18,235 bases of DNA from JBKPNX01 sp050729115 (GTDB lineage Bacteria > Pseudomonadota > Alphaproteobacteria > Geminicoccales > Geminicoccaceae). The notes beneath the pieces are model-generated. The model worked only from the letters and a program-made list of their open reading frames with translations. It was not told where the DNA came from and ran no database searches. Made by a program: the position numbers and the translations under genes. The number at the start of each line of letters is the position of its first letter. Positions within the stretch are counted from its first letter, which is position 1. The stretch is from positions 1 through 18,235 of the forward strand of contig JBOHKK010000092.1 of the NCBI GenBank assembly GCA_050729115.1, in the 5' to 3' direction. This document shows, in pieces, positions 7,232-13,520 of the stretch.

Positions 7232-7555
7232 ATGAAGGGCAGGACCCTGACCAGGGCACATCTTGCCGAAGCGGTTTACCAAGAAGTCGGGCTGTCACGC
7301 AGCGAATCCGCCGAACTGGTCGACTCGATCCTCACCGAGATAGGGGATTCCCTGGTGAGCGACGGCGTTGTCAAGATCTCCTCGTTCGGCACCTTCTCGG
7401 TGCGACAGAAGGGGCGGCGGATCGGGCGCAATCCGAAAACCGGCGAAGAGGTGCCCATCATGCCGCGTAGGGTATTGGTGTTTCGCGCGTCGCAGGTCCT
7501 CAAGGATCGGATCAACGGCCACGCATCCGGTGCGCCGAGCGCGGAGGACGACTGA
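7232..7555 (+). CDS. ihfA: Integration host factor alpha subunit
   Basis: A DNA-bending nucleoid protein that works as a heterodimer with IhfB in recombination, replication and transcription. The 107-residue product has the HU/IHF fold in order: helices (LTRAHLAEAVYQEVGLSRSE), VKISSFGTFSVRQKGRR, and the DNA-intercalating arm GRNPKTGEEVPIMPRRVLVF, which contains the key proline. The C-terminal tail (NGHASGAPSAEDD) is a little longer and more acidic than in E. coli. The frame is open to ATG 7208, but ATG 7232 has GAGG 9 bases upstream (7219-7222) and the usual family start. Its stop overlaps the merR start (TGATG), so the two are co-transcribed and probably coupled. Confidence 0.96.
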   Translation: MKGRTLTRAHLAEAVYQEVGLSRSESAELVDSILTEIGDSLVSDGVVKISSFGTFSVRQKGRRIGRNPKTGEEVPIMPRRVLVFRASQVLKDRINGHASGAPSAEDD

Positions 7556-8013
7556 TGGTAGGCTCGACCGACGGCCATGCTGAAGGAAGCGCACGGCAGC
7601 GCGCAGGCGGCCGCGCCGGCAAATCGGCAACCGCGTTCCGGACCATCAGCGAGGTCGCCGGCGACCTGGACGTCGCCCAGCACGTGCTGCGCTTTTGGGA
7701 GAGCAAGTTCCCTCAGGTCCGGCCTTTGAAGCGCGGCGGCGGGCGCCGCTACTATCGACCCGAGGACGTCGACCTGCTGCGCCAGATCCGGTCCCTCCTG
7801 TACGAGGAGGGCTACACCATCAAAGGCGCGCAGAAGCTGTTGAAGGGCCAGCGGCGGGCGGTCCCGAACGACGATCTCGCGACCGAGCGCGCCGACAGCG
7901 ATGCGCCGCCAGGGCCCGCGCCGGAGCTGGTGCCCGCAGTGCGCGGTCGTCTCCAGCAGTTGCGCAAGGAGCTGGTGGCGCTGCGCGAAGCCTTGCGCGA
8001 TGCCGCCGAGTGA
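7555..8013 (+). CDS. MerR-family transcriptional regulator
   Basis: A DNA-binding protein of 152 residues. The MerR winged helix-turn-helix covers about residues 28-97: TISEVAGDLDVAQHVLRFWE, the wing GGGRRYYRPEDVDLL, and the helix LYEEGYTIKGAQKLL. The first 25 residues are disordered and rich in Gly, Ala and Arg. Residues 98-127 are a low-complexity linker, and 128-152 form a probable dimerisation coiled coil (VRGRLQQLRKELVALREALR). No cysteine cluster or other effector domain follows, so it is not a metal sensor of the MerR/CueR type. This short type is regularly found directly behind ihfA in alphaproteobacteria; its targets are not known to me. Its ATG shares a base with the ihfA stop. Confidence 0.92.
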   Translation: MVGSTDGHAEGSARQRAGGRAGKSATAFRTISEVAGDLDVAQHVLRFWESKFPQVRPLKRGGGRRYYRPEDVDLLRQIRSLLYEEGYTIKGAQKLLKGQRRAVPNDDLATERADSDAPPGPAPELVPAVRGRLQQLRKELVALREALRDAAE

Positions 8014-8016
8014 GGA

Positions 8017-8045
8017 TTGCCGTCACCCGGGTGGCGCCCTATAGT
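8017..8045 (+). promoter_or_regulatory. Candidate tRNA-Pro promoter
   Basis: TTGCCG (8017-8022) and TATAGT (8040-8045) with a 17-base spacer. Transcription would start near 8052, about 30 bases before the mature tRNA 5' end. The -35 begins just after the merR stop. Confidence 0.5.
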
Positions 8046-8081
8046 TTCCTTGTCGGCTCCCGCGTTTGGCGATGCCGCGGT

Positions 8082-8158
8082 CGGAGCGTAGCGCAGCCTG
8101 GTAGCGCATCAGTCTGGGGGACTGGGGGTCGCCGGTTCGAATCCGGCCGCTCCGACCA
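8082..8158 (+). tRNA. tRNA-Pro, anticodon GGG
   Basis: All arms pair. Acceptor CGGAGCG (8082-8088) pairs with CGCTCCG (8148-8154), followed by A and an encoded CCA (8156-8158). The D stem is GCGC (8091-8094) with GCGC (8104-8107). Anticodon stem TCAGT (8109-8113) with ACTGG (8121-8125) encloses the loop CTGGGGG, giving anticodon GGG at 8116-8118. The T arm is GCCGG-TTCGAAT-CCGGC (8131-8147). The C1-G72 first pair is the identity feature of bacterial proline tRNAs. Total 77 nt. Confidence 0.98.
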
Positions 8159-8216
8159 TTCTCAAGATGATTGGCTCTGATTCCTGCCGCGCTCTCTGGA
8201 GGCGTTCGAGCGAGCG

Positions 8217-8546
8217 ATGGCCGTGTACTTCTGCTATGTCACCGTCCCGTCGCGGGAGGTGGCTCTGGCGCTCGGCCGGACCATAGTCGAGGAACGCTTG
8301 GCGGCCTGCGCCAACGTCATCGACGGTGCCGCCTCGGTCTACTGGTGGCAGGGGACGCTCGAGCAAGCGCGCGAGGCGGTGCTGATCCTCAAGACCCGCG
8401 CCGAGCTGATCGAGCGGCTGACCGCACGGGTCAAGGCCCTGCACCCCTACGCGTGCCCGTGCGTCGTGGCGCTGCCGATCGCCGGCGGCAACCGCGAATA
8501 TCTCGACTGGATCGCCGCCGAGACCGCGCCGGCGTTGCGCCCTTGA
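8217..8546 (+). CDS. cutA: Divalent-cation tolerance protein CutA
   Basis: A small trimeric cytoplasmic protein, historically tied to copper and divalent-cation tolerance; its biochemical role is still unsettled. The 109-residue product has the family features in order: YVTVPSREVALALGRTIVEE, LAACANVIDGAASVYWWQG, LILKTRAELI and HPYACPCVVALPIAGGNREYLDWI. A GGAGG at 8198-8202 is 14 bases before the ATG, which is long; GAGCGA next to the start may also help. A longer frame (8171-8572) in another register is a shadow. The gene lies between tRNA-Pro and comF, and comF has its own promoter overlapping the cutA stop. Confidence 0.95.
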   Translation: MAVYFCYVTVPSREVALALGRTIVEERLAACANVIDGAASVYWWQGTLEQAREAVLILKTRAELIERLTARVKALHPYACPCVVALPIAGGNREYLDWIAAETAPALRP

Positions 8547-8571
8547 GCTCGCCCTCTCGAGGGCATATATA
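8543..8571 (+). promoter_or_regulatory. Candidate comF promoter with hairpin and palindrome
   Basis: TTGAGC (8543-8548), which contains the cutA stop, and TATATA (8566-8571) have a 17-base spacer. Most of the spacer is an inverted repeat: GCCCTC (8551-8556) and GAGGGC (8559-8564). An 11-base palindrome AACCTTAGGTT (8571-8581) covers the expected transcription start. The spacer hairpin could also weakly terminate cutA. The implied leader of about 30 bases favours ATG 8607 as the comF start. Confidence 0.5.
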
Positions 8572-8606
8572 ACCTTAGGTTGAATGAAAAAGGTCTGGAT
8601 GCGTCG

Positions 8607-9365
8607 ATGACGGTCGCCGCGCTCGCGGCGCGCGGGGCCCGTGGCCTGCTCGACCTCATTCTGCCGCCGCGCTGTCTGCGCTGCGGGCTCTCGGTCGACG
8701 GCCAGGGCCGCCTGTGCGCCGACTGCTGGCGTTCGCTCACCTTCCTCGGCCCGCCGCAGTGCCGGCTGTGCGGCTATCCCTTGCCGCACGCACTGCCGGA
8801 AGCGCCGCTCTGCGGCGAATGCACGCGCGACGAGCCGGCGTACGACCGCGCGCGCGCCGCGCTCCGCTACGACGACGGCGCCCGCCGCCTCATCCTGGCC
8901 TTCAAGCACGCCGACCGTACCGACGTCGCGCCGGCGTTCGGCGCCTGGCTGGCCCGGGCGGGCGCCGAGCTGTGGGCCGAGGCGGAGCTGATCGCGCCGG
9001 TGCCGCTGCACCGCTTTCGCCTGCTGAAGCGGGGCTACAACCAGGCAGCGATCCTGGCGCGCGCGCTCGTGCAGGAGACCGGGCTGCCGCTGATCCCGGA
9101 TCTGCTCCAGCGCCAGCGCGCGACCCCCTCGCAGCAGGGGCTGAGCGGTCGTGCCCGCCTCGAGAACGTCACCGCCGGGGCGTTTCGGGTTCATCCCTGG
9201 CAGCGGGCGCGGGTCGAGGGCAAGGCGGTGGTCCTGATCGACGACGTGCTGACCACGGGCGCGACGGTCGGCGCCTGCGCCCGCGTCCTGCGGCGCGCCG
9301 GCGCCAGCCGCGTCGACGTCCTGACTCTGGCGCGTGTGGTCCGCGACGCCGCAACGCCCATATGA
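8607..9365 (+). CDS. comF: ComF family protein with phosphoribosyltransferase domain
   Basis: A homologue of ComF/GntX, a protein needed for DNA uptake in naturally transformable bacteria; many carriers are not known to be competent, so the role here is open. The 252-residue product begins with two zinc-ribbon-like cysteine pairs sets (C23/C26 with C37/C40, C52/C55 with C69/C72). The type I phosphoribosyltransferase fold follows: APVPLHRFRLLKRGYNQAA (130-148), TPSQQGLSGRARLENV (173-188) and the PRPP-binding loop VVLIDDVLTTGAT (208-220). The frame is open to TTG 8580, but ATG 8607 is preferred because AAAGG lies 13 bases upstream and the promoter places the transcription start at about 8578. 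It is 49 bases upstream of grxC, and the two are probably co-transcribed. Confidence 0.92.
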   Translation: MTVAALAARGARGLLDLILPPRCLRCGLSVDGQGRLCADCWRSLTFLGPPQCRLCGYPLPHALPEAPLCGECTRDEPAYDRARAALRYDDGARRLILAFKHADRTDVAPAFGAWLARAGAELWAEAELIAPVPLHRFRLLKRGYNQAAILARALVQETGLPLIPDLLQRQRATPSQQGLSGRARLENVTAGAFRVHPWQRARVEGKAVVLIDDVLTTGATVGACARVLRRAGASRVDVLTLARVVRDAATPI

Positions 9366-9414
9366 TCGCTGCGGCCCGAGAACGGCCGACCCACGAATCC
9401 GAGCGCGCCTTCGA

Positions 9415-9678
9415 ATGGCCGAAGTCGAGATCTACACCACGCCGCCTTGCCCTTACTGCTGGCGAGCCAAGAGCCTGCTGCGGAAGAAGGGCGTGGCGTT
9501 CGCCGAGATCGATCTCTGGAAGCTTCCGGAGCGGCGCGCGGAGATGGCCCTGCGCGCCTGCGGCCGGACCTCGGTGCCCCAGATTTTCGTCGATGGCCGC
9601 CCCCTTGGCGGCTCGGACGCGCTGGTCGCGCTCGAGGCCCGAGGCGAGCTCGACGCGTTCCTGAGCTGCGGCCGGTGA
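9415..9678 (+). CDS. grxC: Glutaredoxin 3 (GrxC)
   Basis: A glutathione-dependent thiol-disulfide oxidoreductase of the cytoplasm. The 87-residue product is the normal length for the small dithiol class. The active site is C12-P-Y-C15, the cis-proline motif is SVPQIF, and the glutathione-binding GGSDALVAL follows. The frame is open to 9334, but that part overlaps comF; ATG 9415 gives the canonical start (AEVEIYTTPPCPYC). It follows comF by 49 bases, as in many alphaproteobacteria. Confidence 0.95.
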   Translation: MAEVEIYTTPPCPYCWRAKSLLRKKGVAFAEIDLWKLPERRAEMALRACGRTSVPQIFVDGRPLGGSDALVALEARGELDAFLSCGR

Positions 9679-9707
9679 CCGGGATCATCCGACGGCGACC
9701 GGCTCTT

Positions 9708-9727
9708 GCGTCCGTAGGGCCGGACGC
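9708..9727. repeat. 7-bp inverted repeat between grxC and DUF1178
   Basis: GCGTCCG (9708-9714) and CGGACGC (9721-9727) form a perfect stem with a 6-base loop, 29 bases after the grxC stop. It could be a weak terminator, though no T-run follows, or an operator for the DUF1178 gene 42 bases downstream. Confidence 0.4.
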
Positions 9728-9768
9728 CTAGCTCTACAGGAGACTCCGCTGCAAACGGCGCTGGCACC

Positions 9769-10176
9769 ATGATTTTGTTCGATCTGCGCTGCAAGGACGG
9801 CCACGGCTTCGAAGCCTGGTTCCGCGACGGCGCCGCCTACGAGGATCGGGTGGCAGCCGGCGACCTCGCCTGTCCGGTATGCGGCGATACCGAGGTGTCC
9901 AAGGCGCTCATGGCGCCGGCGGTGAGCTCGCGACCCAAGATCGATGCTCAGCAGGCCGCCGAGGCCATGCGCGTGTGGCGCAAGGTGCAAAATCACATCG
10001 AGAAGAACTTCGATCACGTCGGCCCGCAGTTCGCGGAGGAAGCGCGCAAGATCCACCACGGCGAAGCCGAGAAGCGCAGCATCTACGGGGAGGCGAGCAG
10101 GGCCGAGGCCAAGGAGCTGCGCGACGAAGGGATCGAGGTCGGCCAGATCCCGTGGCTGCCGCGCCACGACGGTTGA
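9769..10176 (+). CDS. DUF1178 family protein
   Basis: A 135-residue conserved protein of unknown function, typical of alpha- and betaproteobacteria. The N-terminus is a probable zinc ribbon: C8 with H12 in the pattern DLRCKDGHGFEAWF, then C35-P-V-C38. The middle (AAEAMRVWRKVQNHIEKNFDHVG, about 63-85) and the terminal GIEVGQIPWLPR are conserved in the family. The start is fixed by the conserved MILFDLRC, although the nearest strong ribosome binding site (AGGAG near 9740) is too far upstream, so translation initiation looks weak. In many relatives a carbon-nitrogen hydrolase gene stands between grxC and this gene; here only 90 bases separate them. Confidence 0.92.
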   Translation: MILFDLRCKDGHGFEAWFRDGAAYEDRVAAGDLACPVCGDTEVSKALMAPAVSSRPKIDAQQAAEAMRVWRKVQNHIEKNFDHVGPQFAEEARKIHHGEAEKRSIYGEASRAEAKELRDEGIEVGQIPWLPRHDG

Positions 10177-10368
10177 AGAAACGTTCGATTGGCGTGGGGC
10201 CGAGCCGCGGGCTGAACGCGAAGCGGCGCGCGCCAAGCTCGGACGAACGCCAAGGGCTCGCGAAACGGTCCGCTCACCCCGAGCATCCGCGCGGCTGCCG
10301 CATTCCTCTCGAAGCTTCCGAGGCCCATGATCGCCGCCCGCAGCTTGGGGTGGCCGACGAAAGGTCTC

Positions 10369-10394
10369 ATACCAGGAACACGAAGTCTTGACCC
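10369..10394. repeat. Copy 1 of a 26-bp repeat beginning ATACCAGG
   Basis: Matches 13359-13384 at 20 of 26 positions in the same orientation, starting with a shared ATACCAGG and ending around TGACC. Both copies lie in non-coding DNA. Confidence 0.5.
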
Positions 10395-10410
10395 ATCGAC
10401 CGCTCTTCTT

Positions 10411-10471
10411 GTCACCCCCGGGCTCGACCCGGGGGTCCAGTCTGGATGCCCCGGTCAAGCCGTGGCATGAC
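10411..10471. repeat. 61-base REP-like imperfect palindrome
   Basis: Centred on T10441 within the perfect core TCCAGTCTGGA. The arms 10411-10440 and 10442-10471 match as reverse complements at 22 of 30 positions. The left arm also contains its own 8-bp hairpin, CCCCCGGG (10415-10422) with CCCGGGGG (10428-10435). The layout, with GTCA/TGAC ends, resembles dispersed intergenic repeats common in alphaproteobacterial genomes. Confidence 0.75.
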
Positions 10472-10642
10472 GGAAAAGACGCACCGACCCATCGGCCGCG
10501 ACTTCATGGGGTCGGTATCAGGTCGTCACCTCGGTGCTTTCCGGTGACGCATGGGCGGAAGCTGCGCCGGAGCGTGAGCGGGACGATGTGCCCCAGCGCG
10601 CGGCGGTGATCGATCCGGTCATCGCGCTATGATGCCCGCTCG

Positions 10643-12079
10643 ATGGAGCTCGGGCAGGCGATGGTGGTGGCGCGGCGAATGCTGTGGAGCGGGCGGAGAG
10701 CCGCTCTGCGCTCGGTTGATCGGCGCCGCCGACCGTCGGCCATGCTGGCCGGCCTGGTCATCGCATTGTCGCTTGCCGCCTGCGCCGGCGTCGACGTCGA
10801 GCAGCTGCGGATCTGCGAGCGCCTGATCCCGGCGCTCGAAGCTCGGGGCGCCGAGATCGAGATCGTGCAGGGCACCATCGACCCCGCCGCCAAGAACGCC
10901 GTCAGGGTCGAGTACCGTGTCGGGTCGGACGCGCCGCCGGCGCATTGGATCTCCTGCCGCTTCGGCGGCCGCGGGTTCGAGCGTGATCGTCTGAGGCTGA
11001 TCGGGGTGGTCACCGACCGCGAGGGCGCGCTGTCCGAGATCCGGGTGTTTCTGCTTCGCCGGTACTGGCTCGACCTGTACGAGGCGCAGGCGTCGGGGGG
11101 AGATGGACCCGCCGAGCACGCGCGTTCCTGGTCGCGCGATCTGCTGTACTTCCTGCAGCTCGGGGTCAACAGCATCAGCGTCGGCTGCTTCTATGGCCTG
11201 CTCGCGATCGGCTACACCCTGGTCTATGCGATCATCGGCCGGATCAATCTGGCGTTCGGCGAGATCGCGATGGTCGGGGCGTATACCACGTTCATTGCGG
11301 TCACCGCGCTGGCGCTGATGGGAGCAGGCGTGCTGCCGCTGGCGCTGACCCTGGTGCTGCTGGTGATCGGTGCGGTCGGGGCGGTCCATGGCCTGGTCAC
11401 CGAGCGCCTCGTGTTCCGGCCGCTGCGCGAGGTCCCCTCGCAGGCGCCGCTGATCGCCACCCTCGGTCTCGCGATCTTCCTCCAGGAAGCGCTCCGCCTG
11501 CTTCAGGGCGCGCAGGACCGGTGGGTGCAGCCGATCTTCTCCGCCGCCCATCACCTCGGCGGCGCGTCGGGCTTCACGCTCACCGTCAGCACCTCGCAGA
11601 TCATCGTCGCCGGCCTGGCGCTCATTCTCTACGCCGGGCTCTGGCTGCTGATGCGCCGGTCCAGCTTCGGCCGGGCCGCGCGCGCCTGCGCCGACGACGT
11701 CGCCATGGCGGGCCTGTGCGGGGTCAACGTCGAGCGCACCACGGCGCTGACCTTCTGCCTGGGCGCCGCCTACGCGGCGATCGCCGGGATGGTGGTCCTG
11801 CTGCGCTACGGCGGCGCCAGCTTCTACGACGGGTTCATCCTCGGGTTCAAAGCTCTATGCGCCGCGATCATCGGCGGCATCGGCTCGGTGTCGGGCGCGA
11901 TGGTCGGCGGTCTGCTGATCGCCGCGCTCGAAGCGCTGTGGGCCGGCTACCTGACCAGTGCCTACAAGGACGTCGCGGTCTTCGGTCTCCTGACCGCGGT
12001 CCTGATCTGGCGACCTCACGGTCTGTTCGGCGAGCCGGTCCGCCTCGCCAACGACGTCTTTCGCCAGCGCCCGATCTGA
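10643..12079 (+). CDS. LivH-type ABC permease with lipoprotein-like N-terminal extension
   Basis: The 478-residue product has two parts. Residues about 155-478 form a branched-chain amino acid ABC transporter permease of the LivH family, with GCFYGLLAIGYTLVYAIIGR, INLAFGEIAMVGAY, RRSSFGRAARACADDVAMA, the cytoplasmic-loop motif AAIIGGIGSVSGAMVGG and the terminal VLIWRPHGLFGE. Before it lie a basic stretch RRRR (27-30), a hydrophobic run and a lipobox LAAC with Cys47, then a roughly 100-residue soluble domain I do not recognise, containing two cysteines (C57, C103). LivH proteins are normally about 290-310 residues and lack this part. A TATGAT at 10628-10633 puts transcription start near 10640, so translation may begin leaderless at ATG 10643 or at ATG 10661, behind GGAG. 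No livM, livG, livF or binding-protein gene is in the window. Confidence 0.85.
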   Translation: MELGQAMVVARRMLWSGRRAALRSVDRRRRPSAMLAGLVIALSLAACAGVDVEQLRICERLIPALEARGAEIEIVQGTIDPAAKNAVRVEYRVGSDAPPAHWISCRFGGRGFERDRLRLIGVVTDREGALSEIRVFLLRRYWLDLYEAQASGGDGPAEHARSWSRDLLYFLQLGVNSISVGCFYGLLAIGYTLVYAIIGRINLAFGEIAMVGAYTTFIAVTALALMGAGVLPLALTLVLLVIGAVGAVHGLVTERLVFRPLREVPSQAPLIATLGLAIFLQEALRLLQGAQDRWVQPIFSAAHHLGGASGFTLTVSTSQIIVAGLALILYAGLWLLMRRSSFGRAARACADDVAMAGLCGVNVERTTALTFCLGAAYAAIAGMVVLLRYGGASFYDGFILGFKALCAAIIGGIGSVSGAMVGGLLIAALEALWAGYLTSAYKDVAVFGLLTAVLIWRPHGLFGEPVRLANDVFRQRPI

Positions 12080-12107
12080 GCCGGCCACCTTCATCCTCGC
12101 GAGCCGA

Positions 12108-12273
12108 CCGTCATACCGGGCTCACAACGCTCGTTCGCCGGCAGCAGTTTCGACCCCGGCGCATGAAACCGGGACGTCGACCGCCGGTCGCAATCGCGAG
12201 GGCGCGCCAGCGCCCGTGGCGATCCAGGAGCGGCGTCTGGATGGCTTCGTCGCCGCGCTCCTCGCCATGACGG
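12108..12273. repeat. REP-like repeat block between convergent genes
   Basis: Lies in the 226-base gap between the permease and deacetylase ends. It begins with GTCATACCGGG and ends with GCCATGACGG in opposite sense. It contains a 6-bp hairpin GGGCGC (12200-12205) with GCGCCC (12210-12215), and ATCCAG...CTGGAT half-sites near 12222-12241. The minus-strand reading from 12273 resembles the widespread pattern of GTCAT-GCGAGGAGCG-CGACGAAGC-ATCCAG elements seen in alphaproteobacteria. It shares the CTGGAT core and GTCAT/ATGAC ends with the palindrome at 10411-10471. Confidence 0.55.
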
Positions 12274-12305
12274 CGCCGAGCGTGGCGTCCATGTCTCTTT
12301 CCAGT

Positions 12306-13199
12306 CTAGGCCTCCGGCGGGCTGCGCAGGCCGCTCTCCTTGACGTACCAGTCGTACACCTGGCCGCCGGTCCACATCAGGACGCCCGGGCGGGCGAGCA
12401 CGTGGGCGTAGAGCTTTTCCAAATAGCCGATCCGATGCGCCACGCCGGTGATGTACGGGTGCAGGCTGATTGCCATGACCCGCGTGATCGCCGCGCTCTC
12501 CTGGTACAGGCGCTCGAACTGGTCGACGCCGCGGCGGTAGAGCGCATCGGACGGCAGCTGCTGCAGCGCGTGCACGGTGATGTCGTTGGTCTCGAGGGTG
12601 TAGGGAATCGAGACCAGCGGCCCCGCCCGCGTCGCGATCACCACCGGCTGGTCGTCGAGCACCCAGTCGGCGACGTACTCGATGCCCTCCTCGCGCAGCA
12701 GATCCGGCGTCTCGTAAGTCTCGGTCAGGCCGGGGCTCTCCCAGCCGCGCGGCGCCGTGCCGGTGAAGCTGCGGATGGTCGCGATCGTGTCGCGGATCGT
12801 GCGGCGCTGGTCGTCCTGGCGGTGCATCGGTCCCTGCACGAAGCCGTGGCCCATGAACTCCCAGCCCGCGGCGAGCGCCGCCTCGGCGATCCGCGGATAG
12901 GCGTTGCAGACGTTGCCGTTGATGGCCAGCGTCGGGGTCACGCCGAGGTGGCGCAGCACCTCGAGCAGCCGCCAGAAGCCGACCCGCATGCCGTATTCGT
13001 GCCAGGCCCAGTTCGGCAGGTCGGGCAAGAGCGGCTGGCCCATGGGCGGCGGCAGCACGGTGCGGGGCATCGCTCGCTCGATGTCCCATTCCTCGACGTT
13101 GACGATGGTCCACACCACGAGCCGGCCGCCGTCCGGCAGGCTCAGCTTCGGCCGGTCGACGATCGCCGCGTAGGGTACACGCTCGCGCGGCAGCTGCAT
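12306..13199 (-). CDS. Polysaccharide deacetylase family protein (PuuE/PgdA-like)
   Basis: A NodB-fold, metal-dependent deacetylase or amidohydrolase of carbohydrate esterase family 4 type, nearer to the PuuE/HpPgdA-like branch than to chitin deacetylases. The 297-residue product shows NVEEW (34-38), EYGMRVGFWRLLEVL (68-82), INGNVC, the metal-site-like MGHGF (116-120), RGWESPG (151-157) and SLHPYITG (245-252). No signal peptide is present, so it is probably cytoplasmic. The natural substrate cannot be told; allantoin-type and peptidoglycan-type roles are both known in the branch. The frame is open to 13229, but ATG 13199 has GGGAGG ending 5 bases upstream. It is a single gene, convergent with the permease. 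Confidence 0.9.
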   Translation of the reverse strand: MQLPRERVPYAAIVDRPKLSLPDGGRLVVWTIVNVEEWDIERAMPRTVLPPPMGQPLLPDLPNWAWHEYGMRVGFWRLLEVLRHLGVTPTLAINGNVCNAYPRIAEAALAAGWEFMGHGFVQGPMHRQDDQRRTIRDTIATIRSFTGTAPRGWESPGLTETYETPDLLREEGIEYVADWVLDDQPVVIATRAGPLVSIPYTLETNDITVHALQQLPSDALYRRGVDQFERLYQESAAITRVMAISLHPYITGVAHRIGYLEKLYAHVLARPGVLMWTGGQVYDWYVKESGLRSPPEA

Positions 13200-13224
13200 C
13201 GGAACCTCCCTGTCGTCCGGCGCA

Positions 13225-13253
13225 ATCATTCACCGCCAAAGACGGCCCGGCAA
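13225..13253 (-). promoter_or_regulatory. Candidate promoter of the deacetylase gene
   Basis: On the minus strand TTGCCG (13253-13248) and AATGAT (13230-13225) are separated by 17 bases. Each hexamer matches consensus at four of six positions. The start of transcription would be about 20 bases before ATG 13199, leaving room for the GGAGG. Confidence 0.3.
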
Positions 13254-13358
13254 GGGGAGGCCGGCCGCGCACGTTGGATTGTTCGATGGGCCAGAGCGAC
13301 ACCCAGGCGGAGTGGCGTCGGGCTCGACCGCGATCGCGATTCCGGCCTCGAGCAGGTA

Positions 13359-13384
13359 ATACCAGGCACAGAAAGTTCTGACCT
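13359..13384. repeat. Copy 2 of the 26-bp repeat beginning ATACCAGG
   Basis: Pairs with 10369-10394 (20 of 26 identical, same orientation). It lies in a gene-free region, about 3 kb from the first copy. Confidence 0.5.
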
Positions 13385-13428
13385 TTGCGCCTGGACTGCG
13401 CGCCCGGGTTGGTGGGCGGCGGGCGCGC

Positions 13429-13453
13429 CCCGCGAAGGTGAAATCTTCGCGGG
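13429..13453 (-). terminator. 9-bp perfect hairpin, possible second terminator
   Basis: CCCGCGAAG (13429-13437) and CTTCGCGGG (13445-13453) form a perfect stem with a 7-base loop. It lies 28 bases beyond the hairpin at 13481-13500, downstream of the DUF1194 gene on the minus strand. No T-run follows, so termination is inferred from position and stem strength; it may instead be part of a repeat. Confidence 0.4.
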
Positions 13454-13480
13454 ACCGGTATAAAGGCACTCTCAATGGGC

Positions 13481-13500
13481 GGGGCGGCTTCGGTCGCCCC
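13481..13500 (-). terminator. Strong hairpin after the DUF1194 gene
   Basis: GGGGCGGC (13481-13488) and GTCGCCCC (13493-13500) pair over 8 bp (one G-T) around TTCG on the plus strand. It begins 20 bases after the restored DUF1194 stop at 13521, the expected place for its terminator. The T-run is missing. On the plus strand the loop is a C(UUCG)G tetraloop, which is very stable. Confidence 0.45.
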
Positions 13501-13520
13501 GTCCTTCTGGAGCGGCTTCG

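Larger units (their letters stand above)
10177..10642. other. Gene-free region with dispersed-repeat sequences
   Basis: A 466-base gap without a supported gene. It holds the ATACCAGG-type repeat (10369-10394), a 61-base imperfect palindrome (10411-10471) and a good -10 hexamer TATGAT (10628-10633) just before the permease gene. The short frames seen here (for example 10388-10609 on +) run through the palindrome and look like repeat translations, not genes. Confidence 0.55.
13200..13520. other. Gene-free region with promoter, repeat and two hairpins
   Basis: A 321-base gap between the deacetylase start and the end of the broken DUF1194 gene, both on the minus strand. It holds a promoter candidate (13225-13253), the second ATACCAGG-type repeat (13359-13384) and two strong hairpins (13429-13453, 13481-13500). 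No open frame resembling a gene was found. Confidence 0.6.

Noticed and set aside
8171..8572. Longer frame over cutA in another register
   Set aside because: It is Arg/Gly/Ala-rich without family features; the 8217 frame is clearly CutA.
10083..10415. 110-codon minus-strand frame over the DUF1178 end
   Set aside because: It overlaps a well-supported gene on the other strand and runs into the repeat region. No family features.
10388..10609. 73-codon frame in the intergenic region
   Set aside because: It is largely the translation of the 61-base palindrome and has no ribosome binding site.
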